DNA of 64,000 bases, from NCBI GenBank assembly GCA_036429605.1, contig JAVFKD010000016.1:3906001-3970000 (forward strand). Direction: 5' to 3'. How positions within the stretch are numbered: the first letter of the stretch is position 1; each line of letters opens with the position of its first letter. Shown here one piece after another: positions 23,601 through 34,513 of the stretch. Source of the DNA: Cladobotryum mycophilum (Eukaryota > Ascomycota > Sordariomycetes > Hypocreales > Hypocreaceae). The notes beneath the pieces are model-generated. The model was not told where the DNA came from and searched no databases. It saw only the letters and a program-made list of their open reading frames with translations. The position numbers were made by a program, and so were the translations under genes.

Positions 23601-26600
23601 CATGGTGGCCTCTGGGTTGCTTTGCAATGACAAGAATCCCCTGTTCGAGATTGGAATGCCCTTTGGCGTGCCGGTTGTGCCCGAGGTAAAGACGATTACG
23701 AGGTCGGAGTCTGGAGAGGCCGTGTCTGGCAGTCTTGTGACGTTGCCTTGACCTTTCTCGTCGTTGAGAATGGAATCCACAGCCAACACTTGCATGTCTG
23801 AAGGCACTTCATTTCGTTGAGATGTGCTGGGGAGCAAAACTGCCGTAGCTCCGCTCTTCTCACATACCGCTGCTCTTCGGTCCATTGGCCACTTTGGATC
23901 CAGAGGGGCGTAGATACGGCCTGTTTTGAGTATCCCTAGCAAACCGAGTATCCAACCTGTTGTACCATCGCCGTAGATGGCAACGGCCCTCGCATCTAGC
24001 AACTCCGCATTGATGTGATGTGCAATGATATTTGTCACTCTATCCAGCTCGACATATGTGATTTTGGTCCCAGAGCAGTCTTCTAATGCAATCTCTCCAG
24101 GGAATCGGTCGATTGATCGTTCAAGCACTTGTTTCACGATCTGTTCGCCAGCCTCGATTCTGACCTGCTCCGCCTTCTCAAGCACCATCTCTTGCACGCG
24201 GTTCATCTTCATACAGTCTTCCACTAGAGCCTCATGTAACAGACTTTGAAGCGAATGCTTAAAGTGCTCGCCCAGTCGTCGCACAACTCGATCGTCAAAC
24301 ATGGTAGTGTCATAGAGGGCACGCAAACTTCCATTGGCCTCAACCAGGAAACTCAAGGGGAAATCACTGTTCTCTAATGATTCTACTCGCATTGGCGGGG
24401 GCCTTGAACGTTCATTTGGTAACGGCAGTTGCATTGCCAAGAGGTTTCCCATCCGCCGACCAATGCCAACTTGATCCGCTCGTGCCCAGGCATACTCGCT
24501 TATCGTAGTGAGGTCGTCCATTATGCGCTGAAGACATGCCGCCACAGTCTGATCAGCACCAAGCTTGACGACAAGAGGCAGAGTGGACATATAAGGGCCG
24601 ATAGTATCCTCATAGTCAGGCTGAGTTGCTCGATTAGAGAATACAGCACCAACGATGACATCTTTACTACCTTCGAGGGCATTGATTGCCATTGCCCAGG
24701 CAGTGTAGTATATACATGCCACTGAGACGCAGCTTTGGCCGGCAAAGGCTGTCACCTCATCAACACTTGCTGAGCTCTCAAAGAAGACGGTATTCATGCA
24801 CTGCTCGACACCCTGACGCCTTCGCTGAGCGCTAATACGGTGTCGTTCAGTGGACAAGTTCTCTGCGGGCAAGTCTTTCAGGTATTCAGAGAAGAAATTC
24901 TTTGCTTCAGTATCCCTTATCTTTTGAATGGCCATCAGCCCAAGGTTTGCGTTGATAGAACAAGGACTGCAGTGCAACGACCGTCCTTGAGCGGCCCGTT
25001 CAACATTATCTAATAATAGCTTCAAAGAGATTCCGTCAATAAGGCTGTGATGAACTGTGAGGACAATGGTGAGTTCTTCTGTCCCCCTTGGTATACTAGC
25101 TCTGCGGCCGGCTTTGGTAGCCGCAGTAGTTGGGTGGAACGCAAAGAACTCCAATCTGCAACCCAAACCAACAGCCATACTGACTTCCATGACAGCAGTC
25201 TCGTAGTCCTTTCTAGAAGCGTATATCTCAAGTTGTGGTCTTCTGAAAGGCTTCTTGTGAATGATCTGTGCGCCACAGCCAATGGTTAAGCAAATCTCGG
25301 TTCTAAAAACCGGTTCGGCTTGCCACACTGCTCGCCATGCTCTCTCCATCATGCTAGCATGTGTGCCGCCGTAAACCAGCTTGACCTGGTTCACGCTCCT
25401 AGACTCATCAAGCAACGTCGGCATTGCTAAATCGAGTTGGAAGCTGGTCAATGGACCAACCTCGAAACTCTCATCCGATAGACCTAGCATGATGCGAGCT
25501 TGACTGCGAAGATCTGCGAGCTTTTGTGCCACGGTGGGGTCTTTGGCAATGGGAGTCGTCACTTGTTCTGCGCATGGTTTTGCAAAAGCGTGCTGCGACA
25601 TTTCTGAAAATGTGCGACATCTAAAAATGTCTCTCACAGCAATCTGCAAGTTGACTTGACGAAGAACAGCAACAAACTTCAATGCTAGAAGCGATGATCC
25701 TCCCATTCCAACGAACGAATCTTCAGCTTGGACTTTGTCTTCGGGACATGCTAGGACCTCTGCCGCGGCTCGAAGGATCTTTCTGAGCTTTTCTTCCTCT
25801 TCTTCTTTGTCAATGCTTTGCCGTTCGAATATTGTTGAGGCTGTGGGAACGACAAGGTCATTGGGGTCTTTGCCTTCGTCAACTGTGGCAATGATATCCA
25901 GAACCTTTTTGTGCTGCACTTTTCCATTTGAGGAAAGTGGAATCTCTTCAACAGTTTCGATCCGGTATGGTATGCAATATGCACACATGCTCTGCTCTGC
26001 TTTAGCGAGAAGAACAGTCGTGTCTACACACGACGGTGTGACCACTGCTATGATACCCTTTTCTGTTGCCACGGCACAGACGGATTTCACACCAAGCGAG
26101 GCTCCGATGCGGTAGAGCCCATCTTCCACATCTCTGTCGAGATTCACTAGGAAACCCCTGTTCTTCACAGTCCGGTCTTTGCGGCCGCGGAACTCCATCA
26201 CTCGATCGCCTGCAGGGCCCCTCACCCATCGACCGTAGTCACCGGTTCGGTATATCCGGGATTCATTCCAGTATATGAAAGTGTCTTTTGTTTTGACCTC
26301 GTCTTTGTAGTAACCCAGAGAAACGCCGTCGCCTGCGATGACTATTTCTCCCTCGACAACGTCCTCTTCTATGATGGAAAGGTTGCTGTTTAACAAGCAA
26401 ATGGGGCTCTGCTCCATGAAAGCTCCGATTAACAAAGGATTAATCTCTCCCGTTTGAGGGTGTCTCTCGACGTTGTGTATGCAACCCATAGATGTCGTCT
26501 CAGTCACACCATAACCTGTGAGTACCCGTACTCCGGTGTCTATCCATGATCCAAGGAGTTCTGACGTTGCAGTCTCGCCACCAAGAATGATGGTATGCAT

Positions 26601-27434
26601 ATTTGAGAAGATGCTATCTTCCGAAGTGGGTGTTGGTAGGCTACTCAAAATCGACGGTGTTGCCGCTATAACTGTGCATGAGGAGGCTTTGTTATAAATA
26701 TCTTCAGGCTGTGAGGGAACCACAGTACCGCAATTAGCCAGCGTGGAAAAGAGCATACAGGCACATGCTGCAGGATCATGTCAGTTGGTGCTCAAAATAA
26801 ACCCATCAATGAATTGCCACATACCGTCAAATGCCACTGATAAAATATGGAGCAACCGATCTCCCGGGGCAATGTCCAAATTGAGGGGGCTCGTCTTCGA
26901 GTACAAACACAGTGACTTGTGAGAGATGATGACGCCTTTCGGCCGACCAGTACTGCCACTGGTAAAAATTATGCAGGCAACATCATCTGATCCTATCCGA
27001 GATACTGTTGAAGAACAATTCGTCTCAGATCCAGCTGGTGGAATCTTTGTGATTTGAAGTACATGCCGTTGCCCATCTGGTGCTGCAAAGGGCTCTGGCG
27101 TGGTATTGATAATAACTGGGCTGTCCACTGTATCACAAACATATTTGATCATTTCTAGAGACCATGTTCTTCGATCGATCGGAACAAAGCAGCCTCCGGA
27201 TTTTAAAATGGCGAGAATGGCGACAAGGTTAAAGGTGCCGTGGGCTGTGACAAGTAGAACAGGAGATCCTTTCTCGACGCCCAGTCTTGTTAGATCACTT
27301 GCGAGAGCTGAGGAAGCTTCATCTAATTCGCGGTACGTTAAGCAACCATCCTCATGATCTACTGCAAGGTTATCTGGGCACTGGTCGACAGATTGGGAAA
27401 AGAGCTCGCAAAGGTCGGTGGGTATCGTTGCCAT
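20606..27434 (-). CDS. gliP-like: Two-module nonribosomal peptide synthetase, GliP-like (A-T-C-A-T-C-T)
   Basis: NRPS of 2222 aa in four exons: 26825-27434, 23388-26767, 23242-23331 and 20606-23194. The summed length is a multiple of three and all borders are GT-AG. Domain order read from motifs: A1 (IIFTSGSTGRPKG near residue 155), T1 (MGGSSLLALKF), C1 (HHSLIDG, intact HHxxxDG), A2 (VIVFTSGTTGTPKG), T2 (LGGHSVLIMLL), C2 (SHSIADLG) and a terminal T3 (SAGADSAAVISL). This is the GliP layout, in which the enzyme joins two amino acids and cyclises them to a diketopiperazine through the last C-T pair. C2 lacks the first His of HHxxxDG. No thioesterase is present, as expected. Amino-acid specificity was not derived. 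It shares a divergent promoter with the downstream P450. Confidence 0.95.
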
Positions 27435-27635
27435 TGTGAGTGTGGCAGAGGTGATGTGCGTACAAGAAGTCAGTACCTAGGTAGCCCAGAAGCAGTTGAA
27501 AGATTAAATCGATGATGATGGAAATTCGGAACCATGTCATTTATTGAGAATGCATGTATTCAAGGGTCCTATCCACGTGGCATACTGTCCCGATTCGGAT
27601 AAATCTGTGCGCTCATAGGTTGTCGTCCACTTCCG

Positions 27636-27646
27636 TCGGTCACCGA
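27636..27646. promoter_or_regulatory. TCGG-N3-CCGA palindrome in the NRPS/P450 divergent promoter
   Basis: TCGGTCACCGA, about 202 bp from the NRPS ATG and 209 bp from the P450 ATG, so almost central in the 420-bp divergent spacer. One site could serve both genes. Confidence 0.75.
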
Positions 27647-27854
27647 GACTCACACAGTGGGTATAGAGAACGATGATGACGGTTTCCACACTTTACTTCC
27701 CGAAATAATGATGGCTAGAAATAATCAGCGAATAAGATGCACGGTAATCGGTAATGTAGTAATTTCAGTAGCTATCTTTAGATCCAAGAATGGAGTTTCC
27801 CCCACCATGCCAACAAGCTGACTTCGTCCTTGGTGTATCAAACAGCAAAAGAAG

Positions 27855-29714
27855 ATGTTGTCAGAAGTAATAGGCCAAGTGGTTGGCACCCATGCAGTCA
27901 TTAGAGCATCTCTTTTGGTTGTTGCTGCCGTGTTAGTTTTCACTTTCACCATAAGACTATTCTCTGTGGGACAAAGTAGGGAGGTGAGAAAGTTGCGATA
28001 TCGGCTGCCGCAGACCTCACAGCTAATTCAGACTAAGAATGCATTGCAACAGTCAAAATCATCAAGCCCGTTGCTGGGTATGAGAGATCTTCCTGGCGTA
28101 CCGTTCAAATGGCCAAATGGACAGGGAACTGAAAAGTTCTTTGACGGTAGACAGGCTGCTCGCAGGTGGCGAAACCAGTATGGTCCCATGTACAGCATCT
28201 GGTCAGGTTTCAAGCGTGAGATGTGAGCATATACTAGCGACAGCGAGATTTCCATTCAGAAATGCTTACACTTATCAGTGTGCTAACCAAGCCGGAGCAC
28301 GTGCAAGTGTTTTACAAAGACTCTCACATGCACATCAAGGCCACGGATAACAACTCAGGATGGCTTTTTGGTGAGCTTCTCGGATCATGCGTTGGCCTGG
28401 TCAGTCAGAAAAGATGGCAAAGGGTGAGGAAACCTTTCGAACCTCACTTCACTCGACCCTCATCTATGGGAAGAACTACGCCTTTTATTCACGAGGCTCG
28501 TGAATTTTTACACGTTATCAATCCTAGTGAAGGAGAGTGTACCATCAACACAACCAATGACCTGAAGTATTGCCCTTTCTTCATGGTTGCCAGCATCTTC
28601 TTTGGCACCCTGACTCCAGAGCAGCGCAAGGAGATGTATGCTTTGGGCCCTCCTAGAGAGGATTTATTCAGAGAGACATTTATGGGTGGTATCAATCGAT
28701 ACGCCATTGCCAAATATCTACCGGGCTCAGCAATGCCGCGTCTTCGTCAGTTCCAACTGAATTGGGAGACTTTTGTCGCAAGAAGCTATGAATACTCTAT
28801 CCGAGAGGGCGATGGTGCCATCATCTCATTGTGGGAAGCAATTCAAAATGATCAAATGTCAATGCAGGAGGTACGGTTTCTCTGATTCCACCTTACTACC
28901 ATAGCTTACGGGTCTCAGCTTCTTCAAACTCTTGACGAATCGCTCTTTGCCAATCTAGACGTCACAGCCCATGCTGTATCGTGGAATGTGATAAGAATTG
29001 CTCAGCACACCGACATTCAGCAAAAGGTGCGACTGGAAATGCAGAGTTATACACAATCAGAAGAATCCTATGAGAATTATCTCTGTCGAGAAGACACCTT
29101 GCTGGCAGCTTGCATCCTCGAGGTATCACGACTGCATCCGATATTACGTGAGTTCTTCAACAGATACCATGGTCTCTGTATTTTTCTTCGCTCAGCTGAC
29201 ACACAGACTTGCAGCATTCTCAAACCCTGAAGCCGCCGATGTAGACAAGATTGTTGATGGCTACGTGATTCCTCGCAACGTACACTCAGTTCTTTCCCCA
29301 AAGCAACATGGTACACTTTGGCTAACGAGGATATCAGACTGATGTTATTGTGGACGCCTACGCGATAAACGTAGACAATCCATACTGGGAGAATGCGTCA
29401 AATTTCGACCCGTATAGGCACCTCGGGCAAAAAGATCAGGTAAGAAACATCTTGCCAAGCTCTTGTCTTGCACGACTGACACTTGCACTTCACAGGCGCG
29501 ACGATACAATATGTGGCGATTCGGATTTGGCCCGCGCCAGTGCCTTGGAAAGAATGTGGCAGATATCATTCTGCGTGTGATAGTGGCTGAGTTGTTGCGG
29601 AGCTATCAGCTCGATATTGTTCAGCAGCAGGGAGCAGATGGCGTTGAGCTTCAAGCCGACAGTTGGATTGGCCTACCGAACGGTGAGGTTCATCTGACTC
29701 CAATAAAATCATGA
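27855..29714 (+). CDS. gliC-like: Cytochrome P450 monooxygenase, GliC-like
   Basis: P450 of 524 aa in six exons: 27855-28222, 28279-28870, 28919-29147, 29215-29279, 29338-29439 and 29496-29714. Frame is kept throughout. The N-terminal anchor is SLLVVAAVLVFTFTIRLF, followed by a proline-bearing LPGVPFKWPNG. The body has VLTKPEHVQVFYKDS and DNNSGWLFGELLGSCVGLVS, the pattern of ETP-cluster GliC proteins. The K-helix ExxR is EVSR, and the heme loop FGFGPRQCLGKN is complete. GliC-type enzymes oxidise the alpha carbons of the diketopiperazine, creating the electrophile that GST attacks. Divergent from the NRPS with a shared palindrome, which supports co-regulation. Confidence 0.92.
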
Positions 29715-30242
29715 TTAGAGTGTTTGTTATATATCGTAATTGAGTCTTTCGAAAGACTTCTAGAAAGGTCAGCTGTCCTATCAGATAGTTAATGTGTGGT
29801 GGCAGCTCAAGTCAAGGTAAAGGAGGCACTTGATCCTTTTACAGTTACGACTACAATGAAGCTTATTCATTCATTACGTTGATTCCTGTAGAACTCTTAC
29901 ATTCATATCCATATGAAATGATGGCGATCTGTCACTTTGTTTATTCCATAGACCAGCAGCCTTTTCATCAATATTCTCTGTTGCATTTGTTGCTGTCATC
30001 TCAACTGCATCACTGACCTCATGTCAAAAATATTTTATTCCATGTACTGCCATTGCACGCGTGTCAAAATGAACAAAACTTGTAATCATTATTCGAAGTT
30101 CTTCTTATAGTGAGTTCGTAATCTCATATCCCTCTTATTCTCGTGCTTCATTCATATCCACAGGTCTCATAACTTTTCATACAAGACAATTGACCAGCAA
30201 TTTTCCAATCTACCCCAGATCTTTCCCCGTCATCACAGCAAA
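29715..30242. other. Convergent intergenic region
   Basis: About 530 bp between the 3' ends of the P450 and the C-S lyase genes. AT-rich 3' flanks, nothing else seen. Confidence 0.5.
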
Positions 30243-31694
30243 TTAGAAACAGAGTGTCTGCCATCGCTTCTTAAACACAGATCCCCAGCGCTTCTTCTTC
30301 CACTGAAACCGCTCCTTGTATCCTATTGTATCCTCAATGCGACGCAGACCCTCTAAAAAGTCAGCCTCTGGCAACGCAAACGTGAGCCGGAACCAGCCGG
30401 CATGAGGTTCTGCATAATCAGAGCCGCTACCAACTAATGCACCATTCTCGGCGCATCGCTGGACAAGGGACTCTTCCTCCTCTGCAGTTTCGCAGTCTTT
30501 TGAGAGCCTCAGCCATATGTAAAGACCCGCCGCGGGTTTGTAATATGTCAGGCCGTGAAATTCAGCGAATCGTATCGCAATCATGGCAGCTCTGCGTAAT
30601 TTACGGATATTGAGGTCGACGAGCGCTGTGACTGTCGGTATGTCCTGAAGGATTGGGGTGACCATGACGGACGCAGCATTACAAAGCTTGGCATTATTGA
30701 GGATTGCTTGTGACATGCGTAGGTCTTTATTCGATTGAGTAACAAGACAGCCCTGTTGTATCATCTGTTAGTGGATAGAATATTCCCGATGCAAGGCAGA
30801 TATACTTACTAGTCTGATACCGCTGCATCCAAGATCTTTGCTTATGCTATAGAGTAGATGGACTCTCGATCCACTGACACCAAGCTCCTTCAAATCTCTA
30901 GACAGGACGGAAACAAACTCAGTCGCCGGTGACTCAAGCCCTTCCCCACGACCCGTTACATTTTCGTCGACTGCACCAAAGGCCGATAGTGCATATATCT
31001 CGTCAGACACAAAATGAAGATTCGCTTCCTCACAGTACTTGAGCAAACCATCGAGGACTTCAGCCGGACAAATGTGTCCATATGGATTGTGTGGATTGCA
31101 AAAGAGGATCCCACGAACTTTGCAGTCGGCTTCTTCAGCTGCGGTTCGATATGCAGCGACGACTGATTCGATAGAATTTGATTCATGAAATGGTACAAAT
31201 ACGGGTATCAATTTTACGCTGTTTCTCAGCACGGCAGATACTTGAAAGCTCCCTATTGCGATGTTAGTGAGGCGATAGTCGGAACAACACACCGTTGAGC
31301 ACTCACCCCAAAATGGAGCCGTCACTAAGAGCCCATCTCCTTCATCGCATATATCGTTCATCAAGGTGTCCAGCACGGCACTTAGTCCCGTACCAGTCAC
31401 GATGTGCTCTGGTTTGACTGGAATCACGGGCGAGAAAAAGTGATTGAAGAATGTCGAGGCGGCGGCTAACAACTCCGGTGTTCCTCCCAAGCCATTGGCA
31501 TAAGAGAGGTGCTTTTCTTTCAGGTTCTTTTTGCAGTTCTTCTTGAGTAGTGGTAGCATTTCGGGACGGATCAGCCAGTTCTCTGCAGTCGCAAGATCGA
31601 TGTTTGACGGGTTGCTGGATCCTTGGCGACGAAGGGGGCGTTTGAATGCCTCCAAGAACCAGGCATTTTTCTCTCTAGACCGTTGCGACAACAT
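30243..31694 (-). CDS. gliI-like: PLP-dependent aminotransferase-fold C-S lyase, GliI-like
   Basis: Class I/II aminotransferase-fold enzyme (ACC-synthase-like) of 446 aa in three exons: 31307-31694, 30810-31252 and 30243-30752. The first intron can be read through in frame, but splicing it gives the natural APFWGSFQVS. Family features are the N-terminal SYANGLGGTPEL, FCNPHNPYG (PLP-ring Asn), SDEIYALSAF (Asp pairing the pyridine N) and SISKDLGCSGIRLG with the Schiff-base Lys. The C-terminal WFRLTFA carries the carboxylate-binding Arg. GliI cleaves the C-S bonds of the bis-cysteine conjugate to release the dithiol that becomes the ETP disulfide. It diverges from the N-methyltransferase gene across a spacer holding an exact palindrome. 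Confidence 0.93.
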
Positions 31695-31955
31695 GCTTAT
31701 TCTGTAATCCGTCTAGTATTCTTGAATAATGATAATATCGAATCAAAAAAGGTCAAAATATCTTCAGTCAATTCGAGTAGCCAGGATCACGGTGTCGACT
31801 TCAAACAGCGATACACGAATTACCTTTTACATGCGATATACTAAGCAAACCAAAAATTAACTCGAATAGCCTTTGTCAATAAATTTCTTCCATTTTCAAT
31901 CCTACTTGTTCGAATCCTTCAGACGTCTCCGTGGTGTTCTGCCGTGTCGATGTCG

Positions 31956-31966
31956 TCGGTACCCGA
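31956..31966. promoter_or_regulatory. TCGG-N3-CCGA palindrome in the gliI/gliN divergent promoter
   Basis: TCGGTACCCGA, about 262 bp from the C-S lyase ATG and 237 bp from the N-methyltransferase ATG. An imperfect second copy, TCGGTAACCGG at 31983-31993, lies 17 bp further right. Confidence 0.72.
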
Positions 31967-32202
31967 ACCCCTTGTCACACTCTCGGTAACCGGACTTGCG
32001 ATGCACAAAGTCCACGTCAGATGAACGTTAGATCCAAGACGGATTAAAACACAATAGTCGATATAGATTTAATGCTTCTGATAAAACAGTAGGATTTTCT
32101 TCGTGGATAAATCGCCTTATGCAACATTTATCTCAGTTGTAGCCAATTGTACCTTGATCACGTCCGTTCAGCAGCGTCACAACCAGGATATTCACCAACA
32201 CC

Positions 32203-33223
32203 ATGGCCGTAGATACAGTCTCAAAAACTAGCACCAGTGACTTGGAAGAGTCCAAGAAGGCATACATGCTGCCGAACAATTACCAGGAGATTTTGCGAAT
32301 GAAGAACCAGCATGAATGGATCAAGGGCTCGTTTGGTGGTTTGATCAAGGCGCCGATCGACTATGAAAAGAAGGGTCAGAAGATATTAGATTCAGCGGCA
32401 GCTGATGGTATTTACAATCTCTTCCATAGCCATACTTGTCTAACAGCTTTCAAGGGACCTGGCTTTCCGATGCCAGTACTCTTTTTGTTCCAGAGACGGA
32501 GCTTGTGGGCTTCGACATTGCGTGAGTCTCAAGTATGCCCTGTCAGAATTCATGCATACTAACGGACTTGCAGACCAGAATTGTTTCCACCGAAAGAAGT
32601 GCTCCCAGCCAACGTCAAACTAGTCCCCGGTGATTTATCCAAAGACCTCCCAGCAGAATGGAGCCAATACTTTGATCTTGTACACCAGCGATTCGTCTTT
32701 CCCGGGTTCCCCAGCGAAACAATCGAGCAGTTCCTTGGCAGGCTGACGGGCTGCGTGAAACCCGGTGGCTGGATACAGTTGATCGAACCAGCTGCGAACG
32801 AGATGATATCCGGCCCAGATCCCACAGCTTTCAACGTGTTGCACAACCTTGCCAACATGTTTATGAAGACTCCAAATCCAAGCAACATGATATTATCAAA
32901 GCTGAAATCAGACGGTTTCATCAACATCAGTGTTCACTCCTCAGATCTCGTAATTGGCAAGTTCCAGGAAAACAAAGAATTAAGCGTCCGAGGCCGAAGG
33001 AGTATGCGAGACGCGGTAAAGAATATGAGTGGAATGTCCAGGTGAGCCGCTTAATCCACACTCGAATTACAGGGTCACATCTAACATATTGATACACAGC
33101 CCACAGGCGTTGAACATTTCGCAGCAGGATTATGACAGTCTACTTGAACGGTTTGATGCAGACACGGAAAGATATCGTACTGCTGTGCGACATACCATAA
33201 TTTGGGCTCAGAGACCAGAATAA
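32203..33223 (+). CDS. gliN-like: SAM-dependent N-methyltransferase, GliN-like
   Basis: Class I methyltransferase of 287 aa in four exons: 32203-32407, 32455-32521, 32574-33041 and 33100-33223. The small second exon restores the SAM-binding motif I area (AADGTWLSD, then VGFDIAPELFP with the ribose-binding Asp). Later strands are GDLSKDLP, FDLVHQRFVFPG and VKPGGWIQLIEP. GliN-type enzymes methylate the amide nitrogen of the dithiol in gliotoxin biosynthesis; this protein fits by position and family. It is the last cluster-type gene on the right. The next gene is a GH92 glycosidase after a 1.3-kb gap. Confidence 0.9.
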
Positions 33224-34513
33224 GGGGTTTCTCGAGATGGCTTTGACGCAGGTCTTGATATACAGGTTATTCGAACGTCTACGATGCATGGCTGCGCAGT
33301 CACTACCGTATGTGTCGACGCCAGTGTACAATACCAAGACTATGTCTCCATATTAATGAGAGAGAACCGTGTCTCTTCATTCATCTACCTTGACGATAGG
33401 TCTTCCTATACCTGAATTACATGAAGTAAAATAAAATAAAATAAAAGCCCTATTGGAGATACTTTCCAGTCTCATGTCTATTAAACATCAACGTTCTGCT
33501 GCAGTAACAGACTCCAGACGCGTTATAAGTCGAAGACGCTACTGCATGGCGCTCCATAATCATCCACAATATGTGAATAGATTGCATCACGCCACCAAAA
33601 TTCTTAGGCACTTCTCTTCATTCATCTTTCCCGTCAATTGGCCATTCAAGCGTAAGCACTCTTCGGTGGCTTGCGGTAGTCGCATCGAAGACAGATCGCC
33701 GAGTCAGGGTCCAAACGGTTTAGACTTGCTACCCTAGAACCGCGATGAAATGCATCAGTGGCCTTGCAGTAAAGTCAAGAGAACAATCGATTGATACGTG
33801 AAGGAATATTTCTTCACAGCCCTCAAAATTATTCAAACACACTTTCCATTCTGGGTGGTATCTCCGGTATTACTTCTAGGACTCTACTCTCGAGGTTGGT
33901 TACACGATTACAAAGAGCAGCCCACCTCGAGATCACAAGGACAGCCTAAATTACGCATACATGAAGCATAATAAAGGCCATCCAATACATCTCTCGCTTC
34001 GGTAATAAAGCAAGAATATTCGTCTCATTCGATGAGCAATTGAATCAAAATACGCCGTCTTACCCCGCCAAATAAAGAGAAAAGAGGGAGAAGATCTGCA
34101 TTGAGTGCTACCTCACTTACAAACACCCACGAATCGGAACCAGCTGCGATGCTGCAAGGCAGTGGGCATCGTCCACCGTTTCTGTGGGGGTGTCTTACCC
34201 CAGACTTGCTCATTTCCTTGATGAGGGGGATCACAAGGTTCAAGGTAGTATCCGGCTCTGTTCTGTGGAGTACCAGTTACGAGACAAGAAAACGGATCAT
34301 AGACATGGGGAAATAAAAAAGTATAATAAGTGGAAGGTTGGCCATTGTGCGTCAGCAACCAACCAAAGGCCAGTCTTCAAGACAGTTGGGCCAGACAGAC
34401 GGGCTCATCTCATATAACTACGGCCTGAGCCGCCTCAACGCTGCTCCTCGACAGATTGCACCTCATTTAGCAGAGCAGCACGGCTTACCTTGCACTGCGC
34501 AGGTGTTGAAGCC
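33224..34513. other. Intergenic region at the right border of the cluster
   Basis: About 1.3 kb without a supported gene. It contains a short AAAAT tandem run at about 33426-33446. No TCGG-N3-CCGA site was seen here, consistent with a cluster border. Confidence 0.5.

Noticed and set aside
31983..31993. TCGGTAACCGG as a further regulator site
   Set aside because: Differs from the palindrome by its last base; kept only as a note beside the exact site at 31956.
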